Below are positions 51,823 through 60,553 of a stretch of 64,000 nt of DNA, one piece after another. The stretch lies in contig JASDSY010000039.1 of assembly GCA_041441465.1 (NCBI GenBank), positions 58,115 to 122,114 of the forward strand. Direction: 5' to 3'. The DNA is from JASDSY01 sp041441465. GTDB taxonomy: Bacteria; Muiribacteriota; UBA9980. Below the pieces are notes generated by a model. It saw nothing but the letters and a program-made list of their open reading frames with translations. It had not been told where the DNA came from and made no database searches. A program made the position numbers and the translations under genes. Position 1 is the stretch's first letter; each line of letters opens with the position of its first letter.

Positions 51823-52488
51823 TTAATGCGCCGCTTTTCCGCTGCGATTATTCAGCAATTTAACTATATTGTCAAAAATTTGATTAATATCGCCAAGACC
51901 GTCAACTTTAATTACAAGCTTACGTTTCTCGTAATATTCAAGCAAAGGAAATGTTTCATTCTGATAAACTTTGAGACGGTTAACTACCGTTTCTTCGTAA
52001 TCATCCTTGCGGTGAACTAAATCGGAATTACATTTATCGCATTTGCCTTCAACTTTTGACTTTTTATTGAAAATATGATAAGGCTCGCCGCAATTTCCGC
52101 AAACACGGCGTCCCGATATTCTTTTGACCAGTTCTTCGGACGGAACTTCAACGCACACGCACGCGTCGAGCTTTAACGACATCTCTTTAAGCAGCGCTTC
52201 AAGAGCGTCAGCCTGCGCTACGGTACGCGGGAAACCGTCAAGAATAAAACCGTTTGCACAGTCAGGTTTTTTAAACCTTTCTTTTATCATTGAAATTATA
52301 ACTTCGTCAGGAACCAGTAGGCCTTTTTCCATGTAGCTTTTGGCATTTTTCCCAAGCTCGGTGCCGGTTTTCACATTCTCGCGAAGTATGTCGCCAGTCG
52401 AAATCTGAACGATTCCGTATTTATCCATTAAAAGCTTGGCCTGGGTGCCTTTTCCGGCACCAGGAGCGCCGAGTAATATCATTCTCAT
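51823..52488 (-). CDS. adk: Adenylate kinase (zinc-lid type)
   Basis: 221 aa; interconverts ATP+AMP and 2 ADP. P-loop 'ILLGAPGAGKGTQAKLL', AMP site 'STGDILRE', 'FILDGFPRT'. The lid carries four Cys ('VCGNCGEPYH' and 'CDKCNSD'), the zinc-binding long lid common in Gram-positives and many other phyla but not in E. coli. 106 bases after secY. Confidence 0.98.
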   Translation of the reverse strand: MRMILLGAPGAGKGTQAKLLMDKYGIVQISTGDILRENVKTGTELGKNAKSYMEKGLLVPDEVIISMIKERFKKPDCANGFILDGFPRTVAQADALEALLKEMSLKLDACVCVEVPSEELVKRISGRRVCGNCGEPYHIFNKKSKVEGKCDKCNSDLVHRKDDYEETVVNRLKVYQNETFPLLEYYEKRKLVIKVDGLGDINQIFDNIVKLLNNRSGKAAH

Positions 52489-52594
52489 TTTAATTTAACC
52501 TGTCCTTCTAAAATAACCTTAAACTAAAGCATTTCATAACGCAATAATATTACTACTGCGTTATGCCATGCCATAGTTTAGATTTAATTTAGGT

Positions 52595-53923
52595 TTATTT
52601 AAATAATCTGCTCTTTTTCTTCAAGAACCCTTCGTAGTTTCTTGTAACAAGATGCGATTCAAGCTGTTTCATAGTATCGAGGCCGACGCCGACAACGATC
52701 AAAAGCGCGGTGCCGCCGAAATAAAACGGCACATGAGCCATTGTCATCAATATATTAGGAATAACGGCGATAATAGCCAAAAACACTGAACCAACAAGAG
52801 TTACGCGAACAAGGGTCCTGTCGATAAATTCAGCCGTAGGACGTCCCGATCTTACGCCAGGGATAAAGCCGCCATATTTTTTCATGTTATCCGCAAGGTC
52901 TTTCGGATTGAAAGTGATCGCAGTATAAAAGTATGAAAAGAATATGATCATCAAGCAATAAAGTATGAGGTAAAACCAGTGCGTAGGTGCAAGAATAGTA
53001 TTTATCCAGCCCACTATCTTACCGAAAACTGAAGTCATCGAAAAATACTGTGCGAAGAAATTTGTCACCATTCCAGGGAAGAGCAAAATCGAGGAAGCGA
53101 ATATTATCGGAATAACGCCCGCCTGATTAACCCTTAAAGGAATGTAAGTATTCTGGCCGCCATAAACTCTTCTGCCGACGACTCTTTTTGCATACTGGAC
53201 AGGTATCTTGCGAACGCCGTCCTGTATCCAAACAACAGCCGCGATTACTACAATTATGAAACCAAGGAGTATAATCATCTTAGGCCAGAAAAGCCCCTGA
53301 TCTTTATACAACCTGTAAGTAGACATAATCGCATCAGGCAGCGAAGCCACTATACCGACGAATATCAAAAGCGATATACCATTACCAAGACCTTTTTCAG
53401 TGATTTTTTCACCGAGCCACATTACAAAAGCCGTACCGGCCGTGAGAGTCAATACCGTAAGTATCGAGAACTGCACGAAATGCTGGCTCATATCAGTTGT
53501 AAGCACACCCGCGTGCGAAAGCATAAAGCTCATACCAAACGCCTGCAATGCGCCGATTAATATTGTACCGTATCTTGTGTACTGGCTGATCTTCTGTCTG
53601 CCTTCGGTTCCTTCTTTAGCAAGTTTTTCTAATGAAGGAATAACGTAGACAAGAAGCTGCATGATAATCGATGCGTTAATGTATGGAGCGACGCCCAGCG
53701 CGAAAATCGAGAACCTTTTCAAAAAAGCTCCACCAGAAAACATATCAAGGAATCCAAGCACGCCGCCCTGATGGCTCTGGAAAAATTTTCCGAGAGCTAC
53801 AGGATCGATACCAGGAGTCGGAACATGCGATCCGAGCCTATAAACCGCTATCATAGCAAGCGTAAACAATATTCTGCTGCGGAGTTCACTAATTCTAAAC
53901 GTGTCTCTTAATGTGCCTATCAA
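52595..53923 (-). CDS. secY: Protein translocase subunit SecY
   Basis: 442-aa channel subunit of the SecYEG translocon with ten transmembrane helices. Early 'LGSHVPTPGIDP', plug-region 'LDMFSGGAFLKRFSIFALG', and 'LLVYVIPSLEKL' are family-specific, as is 'FYTAITFNPKDLADNMKKYG' near helix 8-9. It starts one base after the rplO stop, so expression is coupled to ribosomal proteins. Confidence 0.98.
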   Translation of the reverse strand: MIGTLRDTFRISELRSRILFTLAMIAVYRLGSHVPTPGIDPVALGKFFQSHQGGVLGFLDMFSGGAFLKRFSIFALGVAPYINASIIMQLLVYVIPSLEKLAKEGTEGRQKISQYTRYGTILIGALQAFGMSFMLSHAGVLTTDMSQHFVQFSILTVLTLTAGTAFVMWLGEKITEKGLGNGISLLIFVGIVASLPDAIMSTYRLYKDQGLFWPKMIILLGFIIVVIAAVVWIQDGVRKIPVQYAKRVVGRRVYGGQNTYIPLRVNQAGVIPIIFASSILLFPGMVTNFFAQYFSMTSVFGKIVGWINTILAPTHWFYLILYCLMIIFFSYFYTAITFNPKDLADNMKKYGGFIPGVRSGRPTAEFIDRTLVRVTLVGSVFLAIIAVIPNILMTMAHVPFYFGGTALLIVVGVGLDTMKQLESHLVTRNYEGFLKKKSRLFK

Positions 53924-54376
53924 CTATATCACCTCTACAGTACCGCCTGCTGCCTTAATTTTTTCTTCAGCTTTCTTTGAAAATTTATTAGCAACAACAG
54001 TAAGTTTTTTGGTTAATTCACCATCAGCCAAAATTTTCAAGCCGCCATTTTCACAACCAGCAACTACGCCTTCATTTATTAAGAACGCGAGGTCAACCTT
54101 AGTGCCGTTTTCGAATTTGTTGAGCACTTCGAGGTTAACACAGTCGAATCTAACGCGAAACGCTGCGTTTTTAAAACCGCGTTTAGGGATTCTTCTGATT
54201 AAAGGCATCTGACCGCCTTCAAAACCAAATTTAACGTGATTACGCGCTAACTGGCCTTTTTCGCCGCGACCGCTGGTTTTACCAGCGCCCGAAGCTGAAC
54301 CGCGGCCTCTTCTGAATATTTTCTTGCGCGATTCTCTATTTACTTCAAGTTTATCTAATGTATACAACCTAATCAT
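53924..54376 (-). CDS. rplO: 50S ribosomal protein uL15
   Basis: 150 aa; late-assembly protein. N-terminal basic extension 'GRGRGSASGAGKTSGRGEKG' followed by 'FEGGQMPLIRRIPKRGFKN', then a C-terminal globular domain ending 'KAAGGTVEVI'. It abuts secY directly. Confidence 0.98.
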   Translation of the reverse strand: MIRLYTLDKLEVNRESRKKIFRRGRGSASGAGKTSGRGEKGQLARNHVKFGFEGGQMPLIRRIPKRGFKNAAFRVRFDCVNLEVLNKFENGTKVDLAFLINEGVVAGCENGGLKILADGELTKKLTVVANKFSKKAEEKIKAAGGTVEVI

Positions 54377-54424
54377 CCTCCTGCGATAAAAATTTAATTA
54401 CCGGTATCCGCTTTGTAATTGATA

Positions 54425-54613
54425 TTAAGCTTCAACTTCCTCAACTTTTAAAAGGTGTTTAGCGTGAAATATCATTCCGCGGATTGCAGCGTTGTCAGGA
54501 TGAATTCTAACATCGCTTGTTTTATGAAGGCCAAGCGAAACTAAAACTTTCTGACATTTAGGAACGCCGCCTATTTTGCTTTTTACTAATGTGACTTTAA
54601 GCTTTTTTGCCAT
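54425..54613 (-). CDS. rpmD: 50S ribosomal protein uL30
   Basis: 62 aa; 'LKVTLVKSKIGGVPKCQKVL' and 'HPDNAAIRGMIFHAKHLLKV' are typical. A small alpha/beta protein on the subunit interface side near 23S domain II. 21 bases after rpsE. Confidence 0.97.
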   Translation of the reverse strand: MAKKLKVTLVKSKIGGVPKCQKVLVSLGLHKTSDVRIHPDNAAIRGMIFHAKHLLKVEEVEA

Positions 54614-54634
54614 TTTAACTGCGCCCTCCTAAAA

Positions 54635-55189
54635 TTAATCCATTGGTTCGTCGTCAGTTTTTTGACGAAGTTTCATATATTCTTCAGGAACTCTGAGGTT
54701 TTTCAAAGCTGAAATTGTAGCTTTAGCCACATTAATCGAGTTTGACGAACCCATTGATTTGCTGAGAATATTTTTTACGCCCACAAGTTCTAATATCGCA
54801 CGAACAGCGCCGCCGGCGATAACGCCTGTACCTTCGGAAGCGGGTTTCAGGAAAACTCTGCCTGCGCCGAATTCGCCTATTATTTCGTGATGTATTGTGT
54901 TGCCATTTTTCATTTGTATAGCAAACATAGATTTTTTAGCAGCCTGAATAGCTTTATGCATTGCATCAGGAACTTCGTTAGCTTTGCCAAGACCGATACC
55001 AACTCTGCCTTTGCAGTCGCCTATAGCAACAAGCGCTGAAAAGCTGAATCTGCGTCCGCCCTTAACAACCTTCGCCACACGCCTGATTTTAATAATTCTT
55101 TCTTTAAATTCGCTTACTTCAGCCGGCGTGTTTCTTCTTTCTCTTTTACCTTCTCTATTGTTCATCCCGGTTTTACCTCCAACTTTCAA
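54635..55189 (-). CDS. rpsE: 30S ribosomal protein uS5
   Basis: 184 aa at the mRNA entry, important for decoding fidelity. dsRBD-like N domain with 'VVKGGRRFSFSALVAIGDCK' and 'GRVGIGLGKANEVPDA', then 'AGRVFLKPASEGTGVIAGG'. The ~20-residue basic N-terminal extension ('MNNREGKRERRNTPAEVSEF') is common. ATG 55165 could be the true start; the longer form begins 8 codons upstream inside the rplR-rpsE spacer. 3 bases after rplR. Confidence 0.97.
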   Translation of the reverse strand: MKVGGKTGMNNREGKRERRNTPAEVSEFKERIIKIRRVAKVVKGGRRFSFSALVAIGDCKGRVGIGLGKANEVPDAMHKAIQAAKKSMFAIQMKNGNTIHHEIIGEFGAGRVFLKPASEGTGVIAGGAVRAILELVGVKNILSKSMGSSNSINVAKATISALKNLRVPEEYMKLRQKTDDEPMD

Positions 55190-55192
55190 TAA

Positions 55193-55561
55193 TTAAAAAT
55201 TGAGTCCAGCTTCACGTGCAGCATCGGCAAGCGCTTTAATACGGCCGGTGTAGCCGTTACCGCCACGGTCAAATGAAACTGTAGCGATATTTTTGCCTTT
55301 TGCTCTTTCAGCTATAACTTTACCAACATATTTAGCGCCTTCAACACTGTCTGTGTGTTTTAACGCTTTTCTAGCGTCTTTTTCACATGTCGAAGCTGCT
55401 ACGATTGTTTTACCATTAACATCATCGATAACCTGAACGGAAATGTGTTTCAAGCTTCTGAAAACTACGAGTCTTGGTCTTTCCGTCGTACCGGTAATCG
55501 CTTTTCTGATATGAAAATGGCGAGCTTTTCTCTGCTCTTTACGATTTACTTTATTAAACAT
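55193..55561 (-). CDS. rplR: 50S ribosomal protein uL18
   Basis: 122-aa 5S rRNA-binding protein. 'RKARHFHIRKAITGTTERPR' and 'YVGKVIAERAKGKNIATVSF' with 'DRGGNGYTGRIKALADAARE' identify it. 20 bases after rplF. Confidence 0.98.
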   Translation of the reverse strand: MFNKVNRKEQRKARHFHIRKAITGTTERPRLVVFRSLKHISVQVIDDVNGKTIVAASTCEKDARKALKHTDSVEGAKYVGKVIAERAKGKNIATVSFDRGGNGYTGRIKALADAAREAGLNF

Positions 55562-55581
55562 TTCTTATGCTCCCCCCAGAA

Positions 55582-56118
55582 TTATTTACCGCGTTTTCCA
55601 ACTTTACGCTGAACAACTTCGTTTGAGTATTTGATACCTTTACCTTTGTACGGTTCAGGCTCTTTAGCGCCGCGAACATTGGCCGCTGTCTGGCCGACGA
55701 GGCCGCGGTCGATGCCCTTTATTTTGATCACAGTTTCTTTCTCAATCTCAAATTTAATGCCCTCTGGAGCAGTAAACTCAACCGGGTGTGTATAACCGAC
55801 GTTTAAAACAAGTTTTTTACCTTCGAGTTTGCCCTTATAACCAGTACCGCTGATTTCAAGGACTTTTTCAAAGCCTTTTGTAACGCCTGTTATCATATTA
55901 TTGATAAGAGCGCGTGTAAGACCGTGAAGGCTTCTTTCTGCCGGAGCATCCGAGTGTCTTTTTACAATTACATGATCTTTTTCCATCGCAACATCTATGT
56001 GCGGATGAAAATCATTAGCAAGAGTGCCAAGCGGCCCCTTTACAGAAACGTGATGGCCATTTATTTTAACTTCTACGCCTTTAGGAACAACTATCGGCTT
56101 TTTTCCTATACGAGACAT
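55582..56118 (-). CDS. rplF: 50S ribosomal protein uL6
   Basis: 178 aa near the sarcin-ricin loop and factor-binding site. Starts 'MSRIGKKPIVVPKGVEVKIN' and contains 'GVTKGFEKVLEISGTGYKGK' and 'RGAKEPEPYKGKGIKYSNE', all canonical. 16 bases after rpsH. Confidence 0.98.
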   Translation of the reverse strand: MSRIGKKPIVVPKGVEVKINGHHVSVKGPLGTLANDFHPHIDVAMEKDHVIVKRHSDAPAERSLHGLTRALINNMITGVTKGFEKVLEISGTGYKGKLEGKKLVLNVGYTHPVEFTAPEGIKFEIEKETVIKIKGIDRGLVGQTAANVRGAKEPEPYKGKGIKYSNEVVQRKVGKRGK

Positions 56119-56134
56119 CTAAAATTTCCTCCTT

Positions 56135-56533
56135 CTACCATATGTAGCACAAAACTTCTCCGCCCACATTCATTTCGCGCGAGTTTTTATCAGACATAAC
56201 GCCCTTAGGTGTTGACATTACAGCAACGCCGAGGCCGCCTAATACCTTAGGTATATTGTCTTTGGAAACATATACGCGAAGACCGGGCTTGGAAATTCTT
56301 TTGATGCCCGAAATTATTTTATCGCGGGATTTTGTGTATTTCAAAAATATGCGTATTACACCTTTTGAATCTGATTTTAAGTATTTAAAATCTTTAATAT
56401 AACCTTCATTTTTTAAAACTCTGGTTATTTCTTTTTTTATGTTTGAAGCCGGAACGTCTACAACTTCGTGCATAGCGTTGCTTGCGTTCCTGATTTTGGT
56501 AAGCATATCAGCAATTGGATCAGTTAAGCTCAT
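56135..56533 (-). CDS. rpsH: 30S ribosomal protein uS8
   Basis: 132-aa central-domain protein and, in E. coli, repressor of the spc operon. 'DPIADMLTKIRNASNA' and the end 'TPKGVMSDKNSREMNVGGEV' are diagnostic. It is preceded by a 144-base gap containing a promoter, so it begins its own transcript in addition to read-through. Confidence 0.98.
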   Translation of the reverse strand: MSLTDPIADMLTKIRNASNAMHEVVDVPASNIKKEITRVLKNEGYIKDFKYLKSDSKGVIRIFLKYTKSRDKIISGIKRISKPGLRVYVSKDNIPKVLGGLGVAVMSTPKGVMSDKNSREMNVGGEVLCYIW

Positions 56534-56589
56534 GTTCCTTTAATAACCTCCTTACAGCATTTTCGGTTAATTATTTATGATAATGTTAT

Positions 56590-56619
56590 ATTTTATCAAA
56601 TTATTTTAACCATTGTCAA
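56590..56619 (-). promoter_or_regulatory. Internal promoter between rpsN and rpsH
   Basis: On the minus strand TTGACA (56619-56614), 18 bases, TAAAAT (56595-56590), with a leader of about 50 bases to rpsH. Confidence 0.6.
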
Positions 56620-56677
56620 TTCAGATTTTAATTTTTTTCTGAATTTTTATCAAATTTAACTTTTATATTTTTCAAGA

Positions 56678-56863
56678 TTACCACGAAGATTTGATTACGC
56701 CCGGGATTTCGCCCTGGTTAGCGTATTTTCTGAAGCAAATACGGCACATTCCGAATTTTCTGATGTATGAGCGCGGACGGCCACAAACTTTGCAACGGTT
56801 ATAATCTCTTACTTCGTATTTTTTCTTGCGTTCACATTTTACTTTTAACGATGTTTTTGCCAT
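56678..56863 (-). CDS. rpsN: 30S ribosomal protein uS14 (zinc type Z)
   Basis: 61-aa short S14 with the zinc site 'CKVCGRPRSYIRKFGMCRIC', the type found in Gram-positives, thermophiles and many candidate phyla; proteobacterial S14 is longer and lacks it. 24 bases after rplE. Confidence 0.98.
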   Translation of the reverse strand: MAKTSLKVKCERKKKYEVRDYNRCKVCGRPRSYIRKFGMCRICFRKYANQGEIPGVIKSSW

Positions 56864-56887
56864 CTTATCCTCCTAACCCTTGCGAAA

Positions 56888-57451
56888 TTAATTGTTTTCT
56901 CTCTTAACAAACGGCATGCCGAGTTCTTTTAAAAGCTGGCGTGCTTCGTTGTCAGTTTTTGCCGTTGTTGTGAAACAGATATTCATACCTGTAACTTTTT
57001 CAACTTTATCGATGTTGATTTCAGGGAATATTGTCTGTTCTTTCAAGCCTAAGGTATAGTTACCGCGGCCGTCGAAAGACCTGTCCGAAACACCTTTAAA
57101 GTCACGAATACGAGGAAGAACGATATTAAAGAATTTATCTAAAAACTTATACATTCTTTCGTTGCGAAGGGTAACCATAACGCCTACAGGTACATTCGCT
57201 CTTAATTTGAAGTTTGATATTGACTTTTTAGCTTTTGTAACAACGACTTTCTGACCGACGATCGCTGTAAGTTCGCTAACTGCATTGTCAATTATCTTAG
57301 GGTTCTGTGTAGCTGCGCCCAAACCCCAGTTGATAACAACTTTTTCAAGTTTCGGAACCTGCATAAGGTTTTCATATCCGAACTGTTTTTTCAGCGCAGG
57401 AATTATTTTTTCTTTATACTGAACTTTTAATCTTGAAACAGCCTCTGCCAT
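56888..57451 (-). CDS. rplE: 50S ribosomal protein uL5
   Basis: 187-aa central-protuberance protein binding 5S rRNA and P-site tRNA. 'NLMQVPKLEKVVINWGLGAA', 'KKSISNFKLRANVPVGVMVTLR' (core 'SISNFKLRANVPVGVMVTLR') and 'FPEINIDKVEKVTGMNI' are typical. ATG is preceded by CAGGAGGAG; 60 bases after rplX. Confidence 0.98.
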   Translation of the reverse strand: MAEAVSRLKVQYKEKIIPALKKQFGYENLMQVPKLEKVVINWGLGAATQNPKIIDNAVSELTAIVGQKVVVTKAKKSISNFKLRANVPVGVMVTLRNERMYKFLDKFFNIVLPRIRDFKGVSDRSFDGRGNYTLGLKEQTIFPEINIDKVEKVTGMNICFTTTAKTDNEARQLLKELGMPFVKRENN

Positions 57452-57511
57452 TTTCTCCTCCTGGTTAAACTTTTAAGCATTCTTTCGGTGATTTTTTCCA
57501 GTTCCACCGAA

Positions 57512-57850
57512 TTACATCTGGTCGATCATTTCATTGCATTTCTTGCAGGCTCTTACTTTTTTCGAGCCTTTCACAAGGTGAGCGATCCTTGTAACTTTTG
57601 AGCATTTAGGGCATACGAGCATTGTTTTGCATGCATAGATCGGAGCTTCTTTTTCGATTATGCCGCCTTTCTGCACTTTCTGGTTTGGTCTCTGGTGTCT
57701 TTTTATGAGGTTGACGCCTTCGATCAATATCGTTCCTTTAACTCTGTTCACAGAAAGCACTTTGCCCTGCTTGCCTTCGTATTTGCCGTTAATTACGCGA
57801 ACAAAATCGCCTTTTTTTATTTCTGTTGTAACAGTTCTAACAGATTGCAT
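57512..57850 (-). CDS. rplX: 50S ribosomal protein uL24 (zinc-motif form)
   Basis: 112 aa; one of the two 50S assembly initiators. KOW domain 'KGDFVRVINGKYEGKQGKVL' and 'EGVNLIKRHQRPN'. The C-terminal part has paired Cys ('CPKCSKVTRIAH', 'RACKKCNEM'), the zinc-binding version. Confidence 0.97.
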   Translation of the reverse strand: MQSVRTVTTEIKKGDFVRVINGKYEGKQGKVLSVNRVKGTILIEGVNLIKRHQRPNQKVQKGGIIEKEAPIYACKTMLVCPKCSKVTRIAHLVKGSKKVRACKKCNEMIDQM

Positions 57851-57865
57851 TTCGACATATCCTCC

Positions 57866-58261
57866 TTATATAACTTCCGGTGCCAATGATGCTATTTTCA
57901 GGAATTCCTTTTCACGGATTTCTCTTGCAATTGGCCCAAATATACGTGTGCCGCGTGGTTCTTTATCTTCTTTGATAATAACTGCGGCGTTATCGTCAAA
58001 TCTGATTAATGAACCGTCGTTTCTTTTAATTTCCTTGCTTGTCCTGACGATAACTGCGAGGCATACATCGCCTTTTTTTACGATGCCGTTAGGCTGAGCG
58101 TCTTTTACGACCACCTTTATTATGTCACCAATAGAAGCGTATCTTCTTTTGGAGCTTCCTCTTACCTGCATACATTCAACGCGCTTTGCGCCTGAATTAT
58201 CAGCTACATTTAACCTTGATTCAGCTTGAATCATTGTGACTATCCCCCTTAACTTAAACAA
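57866..58261 (-). CDS. rplN: 50S ribosomal protein uL14
   Basis: 131 aa (122 from an ATG 9 codons downstream, which starts the standard 'MIQAESRLNVADNSGAKRVE'). It forms intersubunit bridges. 'GDIIKVVVKDAQPNGIVKKG' and 'GTRIFGPIAREIREKEFLKI' are conserved. GGGGGATAG upstream of the internal ATG 58234 favours the shorter form. Confidence 0.97.
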   Translation of the reverse strand: MFKLRGIVTMIQAESRLNVADNSGAKRVECMQVRGSSKRRYASIGDIIKVVVKDAQPNGIVKKGDVCLAVIVRTSKEIKRNDGSLIRFDDNAAVIIKEDKEPRGTRIFGPIAREIREKEFLKIASLAPEVI

Positions 58262-58315
58262 ATTCGATCATTATAAGCTTATCGCATCTAATCAATCATC
58301 AGTATAAACCGAAAT

Positions 58316-58579
58316 CTAGTTAGCGCTTTCTAATATTTCAACAACGCGCCAGCTTTTATCTTTTGATAAAGGCCTTGTTTCGGTGATAAGAACCTTATCG
58401 CCTATTTTGCATTTGTTGTTTTCGTCATGCGCTTTTAAGGTTTTTGTCCTTTTGATGATCTTTTTATAAAGAGGGTGTTTTACTTGCTTTTCAATTGCAA
58501 CAACAACCGTCTTTTGCATTTTATCTGATGTTACTATACCTATTTTAGTTTTTTTGCTAGTTGTGCGTTCTTCAGCCAC
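58316..58579 (-). CDS. rpsQ: 30S ribosomal protein uS17
   Basis: 87-aa OB-fold primary 16S binder. 'KIGIVTSDKMQKTVVVAIE' and 'KIGDKVLITETRPLSKDKSW' are characteristic. 15 bases after rpmC. Confidence 0.98.
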   Translation of the reverse strand: MAEERTTSKKTKIGIVTSDKMQKTVVVAIEKQVKHPLYKKIIKRTKTLKAHDENNKCKIGDKVLITETRPLSKDKSWRVVEILESAN

Positions 58580-58594
58580 TTTGCGTTACCTCCC

Positions 58595-58801
58595 TTAGAG
58601 TTCTGCGTTGATTCCGCGTTCTTTTTCAGTTATCACTGTTTTAATCTTCGCGATGTCGCGGCGCACCTGTCTGATTTTTGCAGTGTTTGTCAATTGTCCT
58701 ACTACCGATTGGAATCTCAAATTAAAAAGTTCCTGCTTGAATTCAGCGAATTTTCTTTTTAATTCTTCTATTGTGAATTTACGGAGTTCTGTTGGTTTCA
58801 T
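58595..58801 (-). CDS. rpmC: 50S ribosomal protein uL29
   Basis: 68-aa two-helix protein at the exit tunnel: 'TELRKFTIEELKRKFAEFKQ', 'LFNLRFQSVVGQL', 'VRRDIAKIKTVI'. Its ATG overlaps the rplP stop by 4 bases. Confidence 0.98.
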   Translation of the reverse strand: MKPTELRKFTIEELKRKFAEFKQELFNLRFQSVVGQLTNTAKIRQVRRDIAKIKTVITEKERGINAEL

Positions 58802-59226
58802 GCGTTATCACCCTCTAACTGAAGTTTCTGTACAAATGCTGTGCGGATCGGGAGTTTGTGTGAAGCGAGCCTTAATGCTTCTCTTGCAACGCTTTCTTCA
58901 ACGCCACCGAGTTCGAATAATACTTTACCCGGTTTTACTACAGCTACCCATCCTTCCGGAGCACCTTTACCTTTACCCATACGGGTTTCAGCAGGTTTTG
59001 CTGTGATCGACTTGTGAGGGAATATTCTTATCCAGAGTTTTCCGCCACGTTTGATAAAACGGGTCAACGCAACGCGCGCAGCTTCAATCTGTGTGTTTGA
59101 AATCCACGCCGGTTCGAGAGCTTTCAAACCGTAATCACCAAAGTCAACAAACATGCCGCCCTTTGTGTTGCCGGTCATACGGCCTCTCTGTTCTTTTCTA
59201 TATTTTACCTTTTTAGGCATTAACAT
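58798..59226 (-). CDS. rplP: 50S ribosomal protein uL16
   Basis: 142 aa; needed for A-site tRNA positioning. 'MPKKVKYRKEQRGRMTG', 'ARVALTRFIKRGGKLWIRIF' and 'PAETRMGKGKGAPEGWVA' are invariant. AGGGGGA lies 8-9 bases before ATG 59226; ATG 59220 is the more conserved start. Confidence 0.98.
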   Translation of the reverse strand: MLMPKKVKYRKEQRGRMTGNTKGGMFVDFGDYGLKALEPAWISNTQIEAARVALTRFIKRGGKLWIRIFPHKSITAKPAETRMGKGKGAPEGWVAVVKPGKVLFELGGVEESVAREALRLASHKLPIRTAFVQKLQLEGDNA

Positions 59227-59261
59227 TTTTTATTGTCCCCCTTCCAGATTGCTTCCAAATA

Positions 59262-60002
59262 TTAGTTATTTTGTGTTGTGCTTTCGTCCGACGAAATTGT
59301 ATTGCCTTTTAATTTCTGGTTGTATCTTTCCGAATCGCGGTCCGAAAGGACTTCACCGTGGCAAAGCCATACTTTTACGCCTATGCAGCCATATGTCGTG
59401 TGCGCAGTAGCGCGTGCAAAGTCGATATTGGCGCGGAGAGTGTGAAGCGGTACTCTGCCTTTCATGTATTTTTCAATACGGGCGATTTCAGCGCCGCCGA
59501 GACGGCCGGAGCATGAAACTTTTATACCGTCAACCTTGTGCGCTAAAGATGAGTCAACAGCTTTTTTCATCGCACGGCGGAATGATATACGTTTTTCAAT
59601 CTGCGAAGCGATGCTGTTTGCTACGAGCTGAGCATCTATATACGGATCTTTGATTTCCTGGATGTAAAGAGAAACTTTACGTTTTGTCATTTTTTCAATG
59701 GCATTTTTCATTTCCTGGATCGCCGAACCGCCTCTGCCTATTATAACGCCAGGTTTTGCCGTATTGATGATAACCCTGATTTTCTGAACCGAAGGTCTCT
59801 CTATTTCAATCTTGGCAATTTCAGGATCGGTATATTTTTTATCTTTGCTTGCTTTAATAGCCGCAAATATGCCGAATATATATTTTTTTATTTTAAGATC
59901 TTCATGGAGGTATTCAAGGTATTCTTTTTCTGCGAACCATTTGGAATCCCATGTTTTGTTTACTCCAAGTCTTAAACCGATTGGATTACTTTTTTGACCC
60001 AC
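59262..60002 (-). CDS. rpsC: 30S ribosomal protein uS3
   Basis: 246 aa at the mRNA entry with helicase role. Starts 'GQKSNPIGLRLGVNKTWDSK'; KH domain 'PGVIIGRGGSAIQEMKNAIE'; C-domain 'GRLGGAEIARIEKYMKGRVP'. The Ser/Thr/Asn-rich tail ends 'SDESTTQNN'. 18 bases after rplV. Confidence 0.98.
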   Translation of the reverse strand: MGQKSNPIGLRLGVNKTWDSKWFAEKEYLEYLHEDLKIKKYIFGIFAAIKASKDKKYTDPEIAKIEIERPSVQKIRVIINTAKPGVIIGRGGSAIQEMKNAIEKMTKRKVSLYIQEIKDPYIDAQLVANSIASQIEKRISFRRAMKKAVDSSLAHKVDGIKVSCSGRLGGAEIARIEKYMKGRVPLHTLRANIDFARATAHTTYGCIGVKVWLCHGEVLSDRDSERYNQKLKGNTISSDESTTQNN

Positions 60003-60020
60003 TGTATTGTCCTCCTTTAA

Positions 60021-60533
60021 CTAAGCGTTCGCCTGTTTGGTTTCAGTTTCTTTTTTTGTTTCAGTTTTGCTCGCTGTCTGAACTTTTTCTTTTAATACGA
60101 TATATGTCGAGCAAGTTCTCTTTCTGATTCTGCCAACGCGTCCCATTGACATCGGGCGAACTCTTGGAAGTGTCGGTCCCTGTTCAACATAAGCGCGAGC
60201 CACAAATAAATTCTCGGCATCTAAATTCTTGCCGTTTTCCGCGTTAGCTTTAGCTGACAAAAGCACTTTTTCGATCAACTTTGCCGCGCGTTTAGGTGTG
60301 AATTTAAGTATCGCCAATGCCTGGTTTACTTTCTTGCCGCGGATCAATTGCAATACGCGGTTAACTTTTCTTGTCGTGTTTCTCTGGATGTTCGAGCTAG
60401 CTACTACACCCTGGTTTTTCTTCTTTTCTTCGTAGTACATAGCTTTTAATTGTTTTTTAGAAACTGGATTTTTGGTCGAATTTCTCTGGATATTATAAAA
60501 CTTTTCACGAAGTTTTGCTTCAGAAACTAACAT
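60021..60533 (-). CDS. rplV: 50S ribosomal protein uL22 with extended N- and C-termini
   Basis: 170 aa, against about 110 normally. The L22 core runs from about residue 45 ('RKVNRVLQLIRGKKVNQAL', 'SAKANAENGKNLDAENLFV', 'PRVRPMSMGRVGRIRKRT') and its hairpin lines the exit tunnel. Residues 1-44 are an extra Lys-rich region that includes 'NIQRNSTKN', repeated as 'NIQRNTTRK' at residue 48. The DNA of these two segments matches at 17 of 20 bases (60475-60494 and 60373-60392). A Lys/Thr/Glu tail of ~20 residues is also extra. GAGG before ATG 60533 supports the long start. Confidence 0.96.
   Translation of the reverse strand: MLVSEAKLREKFYNIQRNSTKNPVSKKQLKAMYYEEKKKNQGVVASSNIQRNTTRKVNRVLQLIRGKKVNQALAILKFTPKRAAKLIEKVLLSAKANAENGKNLDAENLFVARAYVEQGPTLPRVRPMSMGRVGRIRKRTCSTYIVLKEKVQTASKTETKKETETKQANA
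60373..60494. repeat. rplV: Diverged direct repeat inside rplV
   Basis: Twenty-base segments at 60373-60392 and 60475-60494 match at 17 positions, 102 bases apart and in the same frame. Confidence 0.7.
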
Positions 60534-60553
60534 TTACCTCGCACCTCCAATGC

